From Eubacterium sp. (GTDB lineage Bacteria > Bacillota > Clostridia > Lachnospirales > Lachnospiraceae): a stretch of DNA of 33,303 bases. Both the position numbers and the translations under genes were made by a program. Shown here in pieces: positions 1 to 7,300 of this stretch; position 1 is the stretch's first letter, and every line of letters begins with the position of its first letter. The stretch spans positions 1 through 33,303 of the forward strand of contig JAFRWY010000011.1 of the NCBI GenBank assembly GCA_017437905.1, read 5' to 3'. The notes under the pieces are model-generated. The model worked only from the letters and a program-made list of their open reading frames with translations, ran no database searches and had not been told where the DNA came from.

Positions 1-1
1 T

Positions 2-682
2 GACTATAAGCCTTCGTTGAATCAGGATGAACTTAACCATCAGGTAGAAGCCGTGATAACGGATATGATCAACGACGAGAGCTTTATGGGATATATCAAA
101 GACAAGCTGGGTGAGAAGGTTGATGTCAGTGAGTTGGAAGGGGAAAGAGAAAAGCTACGAGGACAGCTTCGACAATTATCCGGAGCGAAGAAGAAACTGA
201 CAGATATGCTGGATGCCCTGGACGTAAACGACAGGCACTATGATCGAAAGTATCAGGATATGCAGGACAGATTGGATAACCTGTACGATAAGATTGGCGA
301 GATAGAGGATGCTATTCAAGATGTGACAGAGAAGATCAATGCAGTATACGGAGAGCATCTGACAGCACAGGAACTTTACAAGGTCTTAGAGAATTTTGAT
401 GATATTTACTTCAAAATGTCTGACCTTGAAAAGAAGGAGTTCTACCAGAACTTCATAGAAAGCATAACAATATATCCGGACAAAAAGACAAACGAGCGCA
501 TCATAGATGAGATCGACTTCAAGTTCCCGATATATTATGATGGTCAAGAGGGTAGGGCAATTCGGTTGCTCAACGAAACAACAGTCGACCCGGTTGTGAC
601 GTTTCGATCACGATCGGACGATATCCTCTGCGTACTGCATCCTCCACCAGATTGTGGCCGGTTGAACCGGCATCAACGATAA
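2..682 (+). CDS. Large serine recombinase, C-terminal part (5' end outside window)
   Basis: This is the C-terminal portion of a TnpX/Tn4451-type large serine recombinase, the enzyme class that excises and integrates mobile elements by double-strand exchange through a Ser-DNA intermediate. The reading frame is open to the window start, so the catalytic resolvase domain and zinc-ribbon region lie upstream. Visible are a long charged coiled coil (about positions 120-350: LEGEREKL, QDMQDRLDNLYDKIGEIED), then the family's closing block (EFYQNFIESITIYPD, IDFKFPIYYDG). The family usually ends soon after a hydrophobic strand; here that point is ETTVDPVV, followed by about 25 atypical residues (FRSRSDDILCVLHPPP...). 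Those residues are the antisense of the first codons of the ATP-grasp gene at 570-695. I infer that the tail was acquired from the host target at integration. Family call is confident; activity cannot be judged. Confidence 0.88.
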   Translation, partial: DYKPSLNQDELNHQVEAVITDMINDESFMGYIKDKLGEKVDVSELEGEREKLRGQLRQLSGAKKKLTDMLDALDVNDRHYDRKYQDMQDRLDNLYDKIGEIEDAIQDVTEKINAVYGEHLTAQELYKVLENFDDIYFKMSDLEKKEFYQNFIESITIYPDKKTNERIIDEIDFKFPIYYDGQEGRAIRLLNETTVDPVVTFRSRSDDILCVLHPPPDCGRLNRHQR

Positions 683-695
683 TTATATTTTCCAT
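570..695 (-). pseudogene. 5' fragment of an ATP-grasp-type gene, cut by element insertion
   Basis: Reading leftward from ATG at 695-693 gives a 41-residue frame that begins MENIIIVDAGSTG and continues NLVEDAVRRGYRPIVIE, then loses sense (TSQPGRLLFR) and stops at 570. This resembles the N-terminal Rossmann-like start of ATP-grasp ligases (carbamoyl-phosphate synthase/biotin-carboxylase-like, in which a nucleotide-fold strand is followed by VEDAVRRGY). It has a proper start: AAGGGGG about 5 bases before the ATG, and a TATAAT -10 about 37 bases upstream. The resemblance stops at about 600-605, where the opposite strand becomes recognisable serine recombinase. I infer that the mobile element integrated into codons ~30-35 of this gene and that the rest of the gene lies beyond the other end of the element. 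The family assignment rests on about 30 residues from memory. Confidence 0.62.
580..612. other. Probable attachment site / element-chromosome junction
   Basis: The serine recombinase frame loses family likeness after VDPVV (about 600), and the minus-strand ATP-grasp start loses likeness after IVIE (about 603). The crossover core must therefore lie in this interval, which includes the palindromic GTCGAC at 584-589. Only one end of the element is in the window, so the exact core dinucleotide cannot be read. Serine integrases are known to exchange at short, often non-repeated cores inside conserved host genes. Confidence 0.55.
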
Positions 696-731
696 AAGTG
701 CCCCCTTCTTGTTGTAATTCTTCATTTCTTT

Positions 732-760
732 ATTATACCCCGATTTGCTAGTCCGGGAAA
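732..760 (-). promoter_or_regulatory. Promoter of the interrupted ATP-grasp gene
   Basis: On the minus strand a perfect TATAAT lies at 737-732 with a weak -35 (TTTCCC, 760-755) at 17-base spacing. Transcription would begin near 725, about 30 bases before the ATG at 695. It faces away from the MutS-like gene promoter at 771-798, so the gap is a divergent promoter region. If active it would now transcribe into the mobile element, antisense to the recombinase gene. Confidence 0.5.
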
Positions 761-770
761 TGTTTTTTGT

Positions 771-798
771 TTGGTTTCGGTGATGAAAGTGCTATAAT
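771..798 (+). promoter_or_regulatory. Promoter of the MutS-like gene
   Basis: TTGGTT (771-776) and a perfect TATAAT (793-798) are separated by 16 bases. The predicted start near 805 gives a leader of about 35 bases to the ATG at 841. Confidence 0.55.
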
Positions 799-840
799 TA
801 GCTATATCTGTATTCCATTGAAGATGCAGGAGGAACGCAT

Positions 841-2559
841 ATGAAAGGTGATAAGGAATTCAGTCTTCTCTATCCGAGAGGGAGGGAAGTGGAGTTTAAG
901 AAGCTGGAAGACGGCGCATTTCATGACCTGGGTCTTGATGTGATCAGCAAGGCGGTCGCTTCCGAGCCAAAGGAACAGGAGATCGTTGCGGAGATTTTGT
1001 CCTTCATGACCCCGGATCCGGATGTTACGAACTACAGGCAGGATGTTTTTGAGGATATCAAACGCCTTCCGGATATCCGGGCGAAGATTGCCGAACTGTT
1101 TGAGAAGATCGAGTTCAACAGGCAATTCGGTGTGATCAGGAAATCCAAAGACGAGGTGGAAGGACTCTGGCTGCTGATGCACCGGCTGGGTCAGTATCGG
1201 GATTACATCACCTGCGTCGATGCTTTGAAGGAGTGTCTTGGCGATGGCAGGATCAGGTCGAAGGGGCTGAAGGATTTCAAAGCCTATATCGATGAAGTTT
1301 ATGCGGATGCACATTTCAATGAGCTTAAGAAGGATCTGGAGAGGCTTTCGATGGAAACCTCAGAGATCCAGAGTGTGACCCTGGGGCTGAATCTGAACAG
1401 CAGGCTGGAAGCAGTCAGTATGGGAATCGTCTCCATAAATAACAAGCCCTTTAAAAAGGCCGGTATCGTAAGCAGTTTCGCAGAGGGGATCAGCCATGAC
1501 AAGATCAAGGACGGAAATGAATGGAACGGGGATATGCATTACCGTCTTGTGGATAAAAACAGCGGCCCGGGCATAGGCGGATTCATTTCGGACATGTTGA
1601 AGCATACCAATCCGGTGCTGGCCTCGACCGGGACAAGTACCATGACATCGATTCCGAAGGGAGACGGACTTGCCAATGCGCCTGCTCAGTTCGATGTCAC
1701 GCTCAATAAGATGCTGGACTCTATCGCCAAGAGTTTAAGACGGACCCTGGATAAATATGCGGATATGGCGCTCTATCATATCGCGGATGTGATCCCGGAA
1801 TTCGTATACTACATCCGGTTTGCGGAGTTTATGACGGGACTTGAAGAGAAGGGCTTCCGGTTTACGAAGGCCGGAGCGGTCATCGGCGGTGACAACCGGA
1901 TGCGTGCGAAGGGCTTTTATAACTTCAAACTCGCGCTGAATCTTTCGGATCCAAAGGAACTTGTGGAAAATGATCTGGACTTCGATTCCGATCATACGAT
2001 CTATATTCTTACAGGTGCCAACCGGGGTGGAAAGACCACTTCGACGCAGGCGGTGGGACTTTTATTTGCTCTGGCCCAGGGGGGCATTCCCGTTCCCGCG
2101 GATTCATTTGAATTTGAACCTGTGGATTGCATATTTACACATTTTCCTGCCGATGAAGATAAGACCGTGAATCTGGGGCGCCTTGGTGAAGAGTGTATCC
2201 GTTTCAAGGAGATCTTCAATCATGCCACGGCAGAAAGCCTTATTCTTATGAATGAGACCTTCTCCACAACCTCCTTTGAGGAGGGCTATTACATTGCCTG
2301 TGATGCGATCCGGGCGCTGCTTACCAGGAACGTGAGAACGATCTATAACACTCATATGCATAAGCTCGGAGTGGATGCGGAAGAATTCTCCAAAAATTTC
2401 GGACAGAAAGCCTCATCACTGATTGTGAAAAGTGATGGCGGAAACAGGTCCTTCAAGCTTGCGGTTGCGCCTCCGGAAGGTTCCTCCTATGCATCCGATA
2501 TTGCAAAAAAATACGGTGTGACATACGACATTCTTGTTGGAGAAAAGAACATGAAGTGA
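841..2559 (+). CDS. MutS-family ATPase without mismatch-recognition domain
   Basis: The 572-residue protein has the C-terminal MutS ATPase (domain V) preceded by a helical lever/core region; there is no N-terminal mismatch-binding domain, so this is a MutS-like protein rather than mismatch-repair MutS. Walker A is GANRGGKTT (about residues 398-406, MutS usually has GPNMGGKS). The Walker B region is LILMNETFSTT (about 470-480), with Asn in place of the usual first Asp but the catalytic Glu kept. The signature-like segment FPADEDKTVNLGRLGEE and the downstream THMHKL switch His are present. The start is fixed by AGGAGG 7-8 bases before ATG 841. The tail after GVTYDIL (VGEKNMK) is short and may have been altered at the edge of the decayed region that follows. 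Substrate is unknown; relatives are annotated as DNA mismatch repair or recombination-related ATPases. Confidence 0.85.
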   Translation: MKGDKEFSLLYPRGREVEFKKLEDGAFHDLGLDVISKAVASEPKEQEIVAEILSFMTPDPDVTNYRQDVFEDIKRLPDIRAKIAELFEKIEFNRQFGVIRKSKDEVEGLWLLMHRLGQYRDYITCVDALKECLGDGRIRSKGLKDFKAYIDEVYADAHFNELKKDLERLSMETSEIQSVTLGLNLNSRLEAVSMGIVSINNKPFKKAGIVSSFAEGISHDKIKDGNEWNGDMHYRLVDKNSGPGIGGFISDMLKHTNPVLASTGTSTMTSIPKGDGLANAPAQFDVTLNKMLDSIAKSLRRTLDKYADMALYHIADVIPEFVYYIRFAEFMTGLEEKGFRFTKAGAVIGGDNRMRAKGFYNFKLALNLSDPKELVENDLDFDSDHTIYILTGANRGGKTTSTQAVGLLFALAQGGIPVPADSFEFEPVDCIFTHFPADEDKTVNLGRLGEECIRFKEIFNHATAESLILMNETFSTTSFEEGYYIACDAIRALLTRNVRTIYNTHMHKLGVDAEEFSKNFGQKASSLIVKSDGGNRSFKLAVAPPEGSSYASDIAKKYGVTYDILVGEKNMK

Positions 2560-2580
2560 GTTACATCTCCCATAGTATGA

Positions 2581-3395
2581 TCGGAAATCTCTGATATATA
2601 TGGAGCAGGTGTGCCCAAGTCCATCAGAGAATGGGCCGATACAGATGCCAAAAAGTATATGAAGCGGGATGAGCAGATGGCCATCCTGGTGCAGCGGGAG
2701 ATCCTCTTTGTCTCCTGTGAAGGGCTTACGAAAAATGAGCAGCTGATGAAGGATATGCAGGATATGTTGTCGCTGATCCAGGAGCATTATGAATATCCTG
2801 TTGATACGGAGTATACCATCAACCTGTCCCAGGACGGGAGCTATGTGGTCGATCTTCTGCAGTGTCGTCCGTTGCAGCTGACTCAGGATGGGGACAAGGT
2901 GGACTTCCCGGAGGAAACTGCCGAGGAGAAAAAACTTCTTGAGACGAAGGGCGTATCCATGGGCTTTTCCCGGAAGATACCCGTGGACGTGGTGGTTTAC
3001 ATCGATCCCATCAGGTATTACAACATGCCCTACCGGCAGAAATACGATATTAAAAAACAGCTCTCCGATGTGAACTGGCACTATCGGGGGAAGGGAAAGA
3101 AACTGCTTCTTCTGACCCCGGGGCGGATCTGTACCTCATCCCCGGAGCTGGGGGTCCCCTCCGCATTTGCAGATATCAGTGAGTTCTCGGTGATCGCCGA
3201 GGTTTCGGAGACGAAGGCCGGCTACATCCCGGAGCTGAGCTACGGAAGTCATATCTTCCAGGATCTGGTGGAGGCCGGAATTCTCTACACGGCGGTATTT
3301 GAAGGAAACCACACCATCGCCTATCATCCGGAACTTCTGGAAAATGACCCCGGGAGGATCAGGGACATCACGGAGGAGATCACGAAACCCGCAGA
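2581..3395 (+). pseudogene. Decayed PEP/pyruvate-binding domain (PPDK_N/PpsA-like) gene
   Basis: One open frame (bounded by TGA at 2578) carries the end of a PPDK_N/PEP-synthase-type ATP-grasp domain. EYPVDTEYTINLSQDGSY followed by VVDLLQCRPLQ is the typical closing strand of that domain. The following PGRICTSSPELGVP and ELSYGSHIFQDLVEAGI match the C-terminal part of long (about 850-900 aa) clostridial PEP/pyruvate-binding proteins. Only about 270 residues remain. No good ribosome binding site precedes GTG 2611 and most of the N-terminal catalytic domain is absent. The segment DEQMAILVQ (normally mid-domain) passes directly into REILFVSCEGL, which suggests an internal deletion. Likeness stops at about 3390, where the frame continues meaninglessly over the next gene. 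I infer a pseudogene with 5', internal and 3' losses; the exact break points need an intact relative. Confidence 0.7.
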
Positions 3396-3428
3396 GGACC
3401 ACAGAAGATCCGGGAATTCTACAAGTAC

Positions 3429-4199
3429 ATGGCCGACAGATATCCTTTCCTGGCCTTTACATTTAAGGGGAGGATCAAATCACTTATACGACTTGAGGAG
3501 AAGATCAACGGGAATATCGTTGAATTTATTTATGATTATCATCGTATGACCGGGGAGTATCCTTCGGAGACGGAGATCAAGGATCAGATCGTGCGGATCA
3601 AGGATCTGATCGCTTACAGGATCGTGATCTCACTGCCGAAGTGTCATGTAAAACCGGATGAGAACAGGCAGGTGCGGGAACTCAGATATCTTTACGAGAT
3701 AGCCAATGCACTGCCGGATTTTCTGGAAGAGCGAGGGTTCAATCCGGAGCTGTCCGGGATCGATTCACAGAGTCTGACGATCGATTCCGCCTATAGGAAG
3801 TATTACAGGGATTATATAGAGAAGCCGAATAACTATGGGTACAGATCCCTTCACATTTCCTTCTTTGACAACACCTCACGAAGTAATATCGAGGTGCAGC
3901 TGAGAACAAAGGAAATGGATGATACCGCGGAGATCGGACCTGCAAATCATCTGGGGTATGAGAAACGGCAGGAAAAGGATCGAGCCAGAAGAGAGGAAAT
4001 CCCGGTAGGAGAGAATGTCTTCTTTGATGATGCGTATGAGAGAGGGATGAAGCTGCAGGAGCTTGATCTCAGCCGGGTTGATGTAAATATGTTCGGAGCG
4101 GCGGATAACAACCTGGTGAATGACGGCTGCGGACTGTATCGCGGCCGGTTGATCCTTCCGTATGAGCATTTATCCAGGTTTCAGAATGATTTGATCTGA
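3429..4199 (+). CDS. RelA/SpoT-domain nucleotide synthetase, possibly N-truncated
   Basis: The 256-residue product carries a RelA_SpoT synthetase domain and no HD hydrolase, TGS or ACT domain, so it is a small alarmone-synthetase-like protein that would make (p)ppGpp or a related nucleotide in the cytosol. Visible motifs are FKGRIKSLIRLEEKIN (synthetase entry, about residues 12-27), DLIAYRIVIS (about 58-67, putative Mg-binding Asp), YGYRSLHISFFD (about 137-148) and EVQLRT (about 156-161). No ribosome binding site precedes ATG 3429. The same frame upstream reads KIREFYKY and then turns to nonsense at about 3400, exactly where the preceding PEP-binding remnant ends. The native N-terminus was therefore probably a few residues longer and may have been removed by a deletion that joined the two genes. 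It may be expressed poorly or only by coupling. Confidence 0.72.
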   Translation: MADRYPFLAFTFKGRIKSLIRLEEKINGNIVEFIYDYHRMTGEYPSETEIKDQIVRIKDLIAYRIVISLPKCHVKPDENRQVRELRYLYEIANALPDFLEERGFNPELSGIDSQSLTIDSAYRKYYRDYIEKPNNYGYRSLHISFFDNTSRSNIEVQLRTKEMDDTAEIGPANHLGYEKRQEKDRARREEIPVGENVFFDDAYERGMKLQELDLSRVDVNMFGAADNNLVNDGCGLYRGRLILPYEHLSRFQNDLI

Positions 4200-4219
4200 T
4201 GTGAAAAAAGATTTTTCCT

Positions 4220-4257
4220 CTGTAAAGAATCTGTAAAGGTCAGTGGTTTATTATAAA
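4220..4257 (+). promoter_or_regulatory. 11-bp-phased CTGTAAAG direct repeat with -10 element
   Basis: CTGTAAAG occurs at 4220-4227 and again at 4231-4238, exactly 11 bases apart. A TATAAA -10 candidate lies at 4252-4257 and there is no good -35; the second repeat occupies the -35 position. This is the layout of promoters activated by PhoB/OmpR-family regulators bound as tandem dimers. It sits about 40-75 bases before the gene at 4296. A similar triplet occurs at 9920-9948. Confidence 0.5.
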
Positions 4258-4295
4258 CACATAAACAAAATATAAATCACATGGAGGAAAAAACA

Positions 4296-4805
4296 ATGAA
4301 AAATGTAGTATTAAATAACGATATGAATCTTACGATCCCCGAAGGCTTTACAGAGATCACCGCAGCTGAGGTACAGGAAATGACCGCATGCAAGGGGCCG
4401 GCTCCCATGTGGGATATCATTAACAGGGAAGAGCATACACTGATCACAGCCAGCTGGATCAAGAGCGGTTGGATCCTGTCTCATCTGTATATCGCAAAGG
4501 ATATGGCAAAGTCCCTTCTGATCCGTTATAAGTCCGGAATGAAGGTGGAATCGCCGTATGCATGCACCTACAGTGATATCAGCGAAACAACACTGGCCGG
4601 CAATAAGGCATATTCCTATTCCTGCACATACAGAGCACTTACAAAGGAAGCCGAGATGGTGGATATGATCCGCGAAACCGTTGTTGTTAAGATCAAGGAT
4701 ATCTTCTACGTATTCCAGTCCGTATGCCGCGATGAGATGAAGGCAAAGGGGGTTGAGTCGTTCCATAAAGTTTATGACTCGGTTCAGTTTGCAGCGGCAG
4801 CATAG
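4296..4805 (+). CDS. Small protein of unknown function
   Basis: I do not recognise this 169-residue protein. The start at 4296 is preferred over the in-frame ATG at 4281, because GGAGG at 4283-4287 lies 8 bases before 4296. There is no signal peptide or membrane segment. The sequence is of mixed alpha/beta character: NDMNLTIPEGFTEITAAEVQ near the N-terminus resembles the opening of proteins that measure or modify a small ligand, followed by IINREEHTLITASWIKSG, and an internal segment ETLAGNKAYSYSCTYRA-like in composition before a C-terminal IKDIFYVFQSVC strand. Overall it recalls small DUF1795/PsbP-like folds (strand-rich, substrate-free) but no motif proves it. It is monocistronic, with its own promoter bearing phased repeats, and it converges with the minus-strand operon ending at 4834. 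Confidence 0.7.
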   Translation: MKNVVLNNDMNLTIPEGFTEITAAEVQEMTACKGPAPMWDIINREEHTLITASWIKSGWILSHLYIAKDMAKSLLIRYKSGMKVESPYACTYSDISETTLAGNKAYSYSCTYRALTKEAEMVDMIRETVVVKIKDIFYVFQSVCRDEMKAKGVESFHKVYDSVQFAAAA

Positions 4806-4833
4806 ATTTTATTTAAAGAGGTTATCATCACAG

Positions 4834-5367
4834 CTACTGCACATAAACAACATCAATCTTCCGGAAAATGGTGGCTATCTGGGCAAGGCCGGTCAGGCTC
4901 AGTCCGATGCCGTAGATCTGTACCAGGGTAGTTGTGGTCCGGATGAAGAAGAGACAGGCGAGTACAACTACCAGATTCCCCAGGGCGTATAGCATTTTGA
5001 ATTTCCAGCTGCTGACACCGTAACGCCGCTCTTCCAGGGACTTCAGCAGTCCGATGACGCCGGCGAAGGCATGGGCGCCGATCAGGTACATCATGATATA
5101 GAATCTTGACTCATTCATCATGGATGCGGAAACCATACCGAAATCCAGAACGATCAGTCCCAGATAGAGGGTGGACTTTCCGCCCACCATATGCTTCGCC
5201 ATGGTAAAATACTGAATGAGCAGACGGATCCCGATGATTATAAGAACGATGGACAGGATTCCCATGATGGCCTCGACTCCGTCCTCCGGTTGAAAGAACA
5301 GTGCCAGTCCCATAATGACCATAAAACTGCCAAGAAGGAAGTTGGTTACTTTTCTGATTCTTGTCAT
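4834..5367 (-). CDS. DUF308/HdeD-like integral membrane protein
   Basis: The 177-residue protein has about six hydrophobic segments in pairs: FLLGSFMVIMGLALFF, IMGILSIVLIIIGIRLLI, LYLGLIVLDFGMV, IMMYLIGAHAFAGVIGLL, MLYALGNLVVVLACLFFI and IYGIGLSLTGLAQIATIF. The pattern of short glycine-rich helices, with G-I-x-L-I-x-G spacing near the first two, is that of the HdeD/DUF308 family of six-helix membrane proteins. HdeD is linked to acid stress in enterobacteria, but the role of clostridial relatives is unknown. Its ATG overlaps the stop of the upstream DUF6765 gene (shared ATGA at 5364-5367), so the two are translationally coupled as the last genes of a three-gene operon. Confidence 0.75.
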   Translation of the reverse strand: MTRIRKVTNFLLGSFMVIMGLALFFQPEDGVEAIMGILSIVLIIIGIRLLIQYFTMAKHMVGGKSTLYLGLIVLDFGMVSASMMNESRFYIMMYLIGAHAFAGVIGLLKSLEERRYGVSSWKFKMLYALGNLVVVLACLFFIRTTTTLVQIYGIGLSLTGLAQIATIFRKIDVVYVQ

Positions 5368-6476
5368 ACGTCAGCTCCTTCCCTTATTCTCCGGCGTTTC
5401 TTCCGAAGCGTAACGATCCGGTTGCCGGATTCCATGATACGCAGGGAAACCATCTGTTTCTGGCGGATGGCCGCCGCAAAGAACCTTCCCAGAACCGTCT
5501 CATCCTTTTCTGCCGCGGCCCGGTATTCATCGAAATGCCGGTCCATCCGAAACTCGGGGAGTCCTTTCCCGGAAAGTTGTTCCCCCAGAGTCTTCCATCC
5601 CAGATCCGAATCCGTCCGCCGGACCCGAAGGAACCGGTCGATCTCTACTGCGTAAGGATCCACCGACTCCGTATCATATACCTCTTTCTCGAACTCCGGA
5701 TATTCTCCCCGGAGATATTTCAGTGCGTAGACCATCTGGCGAAAGGCCTGAAGGAATTCCGCCGGGTTGTCCTTTACATATTCCTCATATTCCGCCCAGG
5801 CCGGCAGATACCGGTATTTCACAAAACTGTAATCCGGAAGATGTCCGGCGCGTCCATGGCCCAGATTCATGACGGAATCTTCGATCATCTGGTAAATGGT
5901 ATTCGTGTAAATGCCGTTCTCTATATCGTCCGGCTTGGAGGTGCTGTGGCGGAAGGTTACCCTTCGGAGCTTTACTTCGTCCCCCTCCGGAACATCTTCA
6001 TAAAAATGATAATTCGTATTGTTAATGACCAGAGAAGGGGTCCCTGCAAAATAACGGTGGGCCCAGGTATCCGCCAGTACATGCATGGCGATACCTGCTG
6101 CCTGAAGGGACGCTTCTTTCGCCAGCTGTACCGTTTCCACCAGTAGATCGCTGTTGGTATTGCAGATCATCCGGTACTTGTCACGGTACCGCCTTCCCCC
6201 CTTCACCCGGGCATGAAGATCATAGGGAAGAAAATGAAACGACGCCCAGATGCGGGTGATCTCCTGTCTGCCGTACCGGTCACCGGGCATGTCCATCATT
6301 TCCATCTGCAGCTGCGTTGTTGCCGCATCCGCCGGTCCTCCCAGCTCCTTCAGTAACGTTGCGGAGCAGAAGTCCACAAGGGCCGCGCTGTACGCGATCT
6401 CCTCGCTTTCTTCATGGGAATACCCGGCCAGGTATGCCGCGCAGTATGTAGCATAATAATGAAAGTCTCTCTGCAT
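5364..6476 (-). CDS. DUF6765 family protein
   Basis: The 370-residue soluble protein opens with MQRDFHYYATYCAAYLAGY, then SEEIAYSAALVDFCS, and has the conserved blocks FHFLPYDL (about residue 81), CNTNSDLLVETVQLAKE (about 105-121) and the hallmark GIAMHVLADTWAHRYFAGTP (about 127-146). These are the features of DUF6765, a family rich in His/Asp-containing helices that resembles phospholipase C/S1-P1-nuclease-like metal-binding folds (an HxxxDxxxH arrangement: H131, D135, H138 by eye). A metal-dependent hydrolase role is possible but unproven. It is the middle gene of the operon: 6 bases after the membrane-protein gene at 6483 and a 4-base overlap with the DUF308 gene. No signal peptide is visible. 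Confidence 0.78.
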   Translation of the reverse strand: MQRDFHYYATYCAAYLAGYSHEESEEIAYSAALVDFCSATLLKELGGPADAATTQLQMEMMDMPGDRYGRQEITRIWASFHFLPYDLHARVKGGRRYRDKYRMICNTNSDLLVETVQLAKEASLQAAGIAMHVLADTWAHRYFAGTPSLVINNTNYHFYEDVPEGDEVKLRRVTFRHSTSKPDDIENGIYTNTIYQMIEDSVMNLGHGRAGHLPDYSFVKYRYLPAWAEYEEYVKDNPAEFLQAFRQMVYALKYLRGEYPEFEKEVYDTESVDPYAVEIDRFLRVRRTDSDLGWKTLGEQLSGKGLPEFRMDRHFDEYRAAAEKDETVLGRFFAAAIRQKQMVSLRIMESGNRIVTLRKKRRRIREGADV

Positions 6477-6482
6477 TCTGCT

Positions 6483-6977
6483 TTACCTTTCCGTTAAACC
6501 AACCGTTTCCGCATCGTTCTGTTTCATCCATTTCTTAATCCGAAATGCCGCGATCACAAGATCCAGAAGCACGAAAAATCCCATGATGTCGATCACGATG
6601 GCTACAAGATCCTCCAGAGTTTCGTCGCTTACGGTGAATAAAGCAAGCAGACTGGTGAGGGCCGAAGAAAGATGTGTGGTGAGCATAAGGCATGCCAGTA
6701 CCCTGTATCGTCTTTTCTTTATGCCCATTCCCTCCACCCGGGCGGCAAGTCCCACATAAAGATTGAGACCGAGGACCGTTAAAAGAATCAAAATCAATAA
6801 TATCAAAAGACCGGTCATGCCTGTCTCCCGGATCTCTTCTTCAAACGATTGTTCCAGCACACTCCGGTATTCGATGAAGAGCATCACAGACTTTAGCACA
6901 TTCCATACGCCGAAAGCGATGACGCCGGTTCCGGCGACCACCAGGGTATCTTTATTTTTCCTTATCTTAGCATCCAT
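6483..6977 (-). CDS. Small membrane protein of unknown function
   Basis: The 164-residue protein has four predicted membrane helices: TLVVAGTGVIAFGVWNVL, LLILLILILLTVLGLNLYVG, a third near VLACLMLTTHLSSALTSLLA, and VAIVIDIMGFFVLLDLVIAAF. The tail is basic and ends KKWMKQND. An ATG 38 codons further upstream (7091) is also in frame. I prefer 6977 because a TGTTATAAT extended -10 lies at 7067-7059, downstream of the 7091 codon, so the main transcript would not contain it; the extra residues are also uncharacteristic. A GAGG lies about 10 bases before 6977. It is the first gene of the operon with DUF6765 and DUF308 proteins. No family was recognised. Confidence 0.66.
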   Translation of the reverse strand: MDAKIRKNKDTLVVAGTGVIAFGVWNVLKSVMLFIEYRSVLEQSFEEEIRETGMTGLLILLILILLTVLGLNLYVGLAARVEGMGIKKRRYRVLACLMLTTHLSSALTSLLALFTVSDETLEDLVAIVIDIMGFFVLLDLVIAAFRIKKWMKQNDAETVGLTER

Positions 6978-7058
6978 ATATGGGAGCCTCTTTCCGAAAA
7001 GTGTTTGTGTCCCGGGTCCTATGACCGCCGCATACCTGCTGCGTGACCCTGCCATAGG

Positions 7059-7067
7059 ATTATAACA
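7059..7067 (-). promoter_or_regulatory. Extended -10 promoter of the DUF6765 operon
   Basis: On the minus strand TGTTATAAT (7067-7059) is a full TGn extended -10. No convincing -35 is present, as is common for extended -10 promoters. Predicted initiation near 7052 leaves a leader of about 75 bases before ATG 6977. The 323-base gap 6978-7300 holds this promoter and the divergent one at 7188; nothing else was seen there. Confidence 0.55.
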
Positions 7068-7187
7068 CATCCGGAGGGATTCCTCTACCATTGTACTGCT
7101 TAGCCGTGGATAGTTTCGGGGGAATCCGGTCTCTATCGCCTGTAATGTATTTACCGGATAAAATTGTGAGGAATACGAAGAACACGA

Positions 7188-7217
7188 TTGACAGCCGGAA
7201 CGAAAAAAGGATATAGT
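7188..7217 (+). promoter_or_regulatory. Promoter of the GAF-SpoIIE phosphatase gene
   Basis: A perfect TTGACA (7188-7193) is followed after 18 bases by TATAGT (7212-7217). The predicted leader to the TTG start at 7301 is about 75 bases. Confidence 0.6.
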
Positions 7218-7300
7218 TTATTCAATCATTGTTGTGACGGATGACAAAAGGAATTCACAGCCGGATGGACAAAAGGTGAAAGAGAGGACGGTGATCTTCT

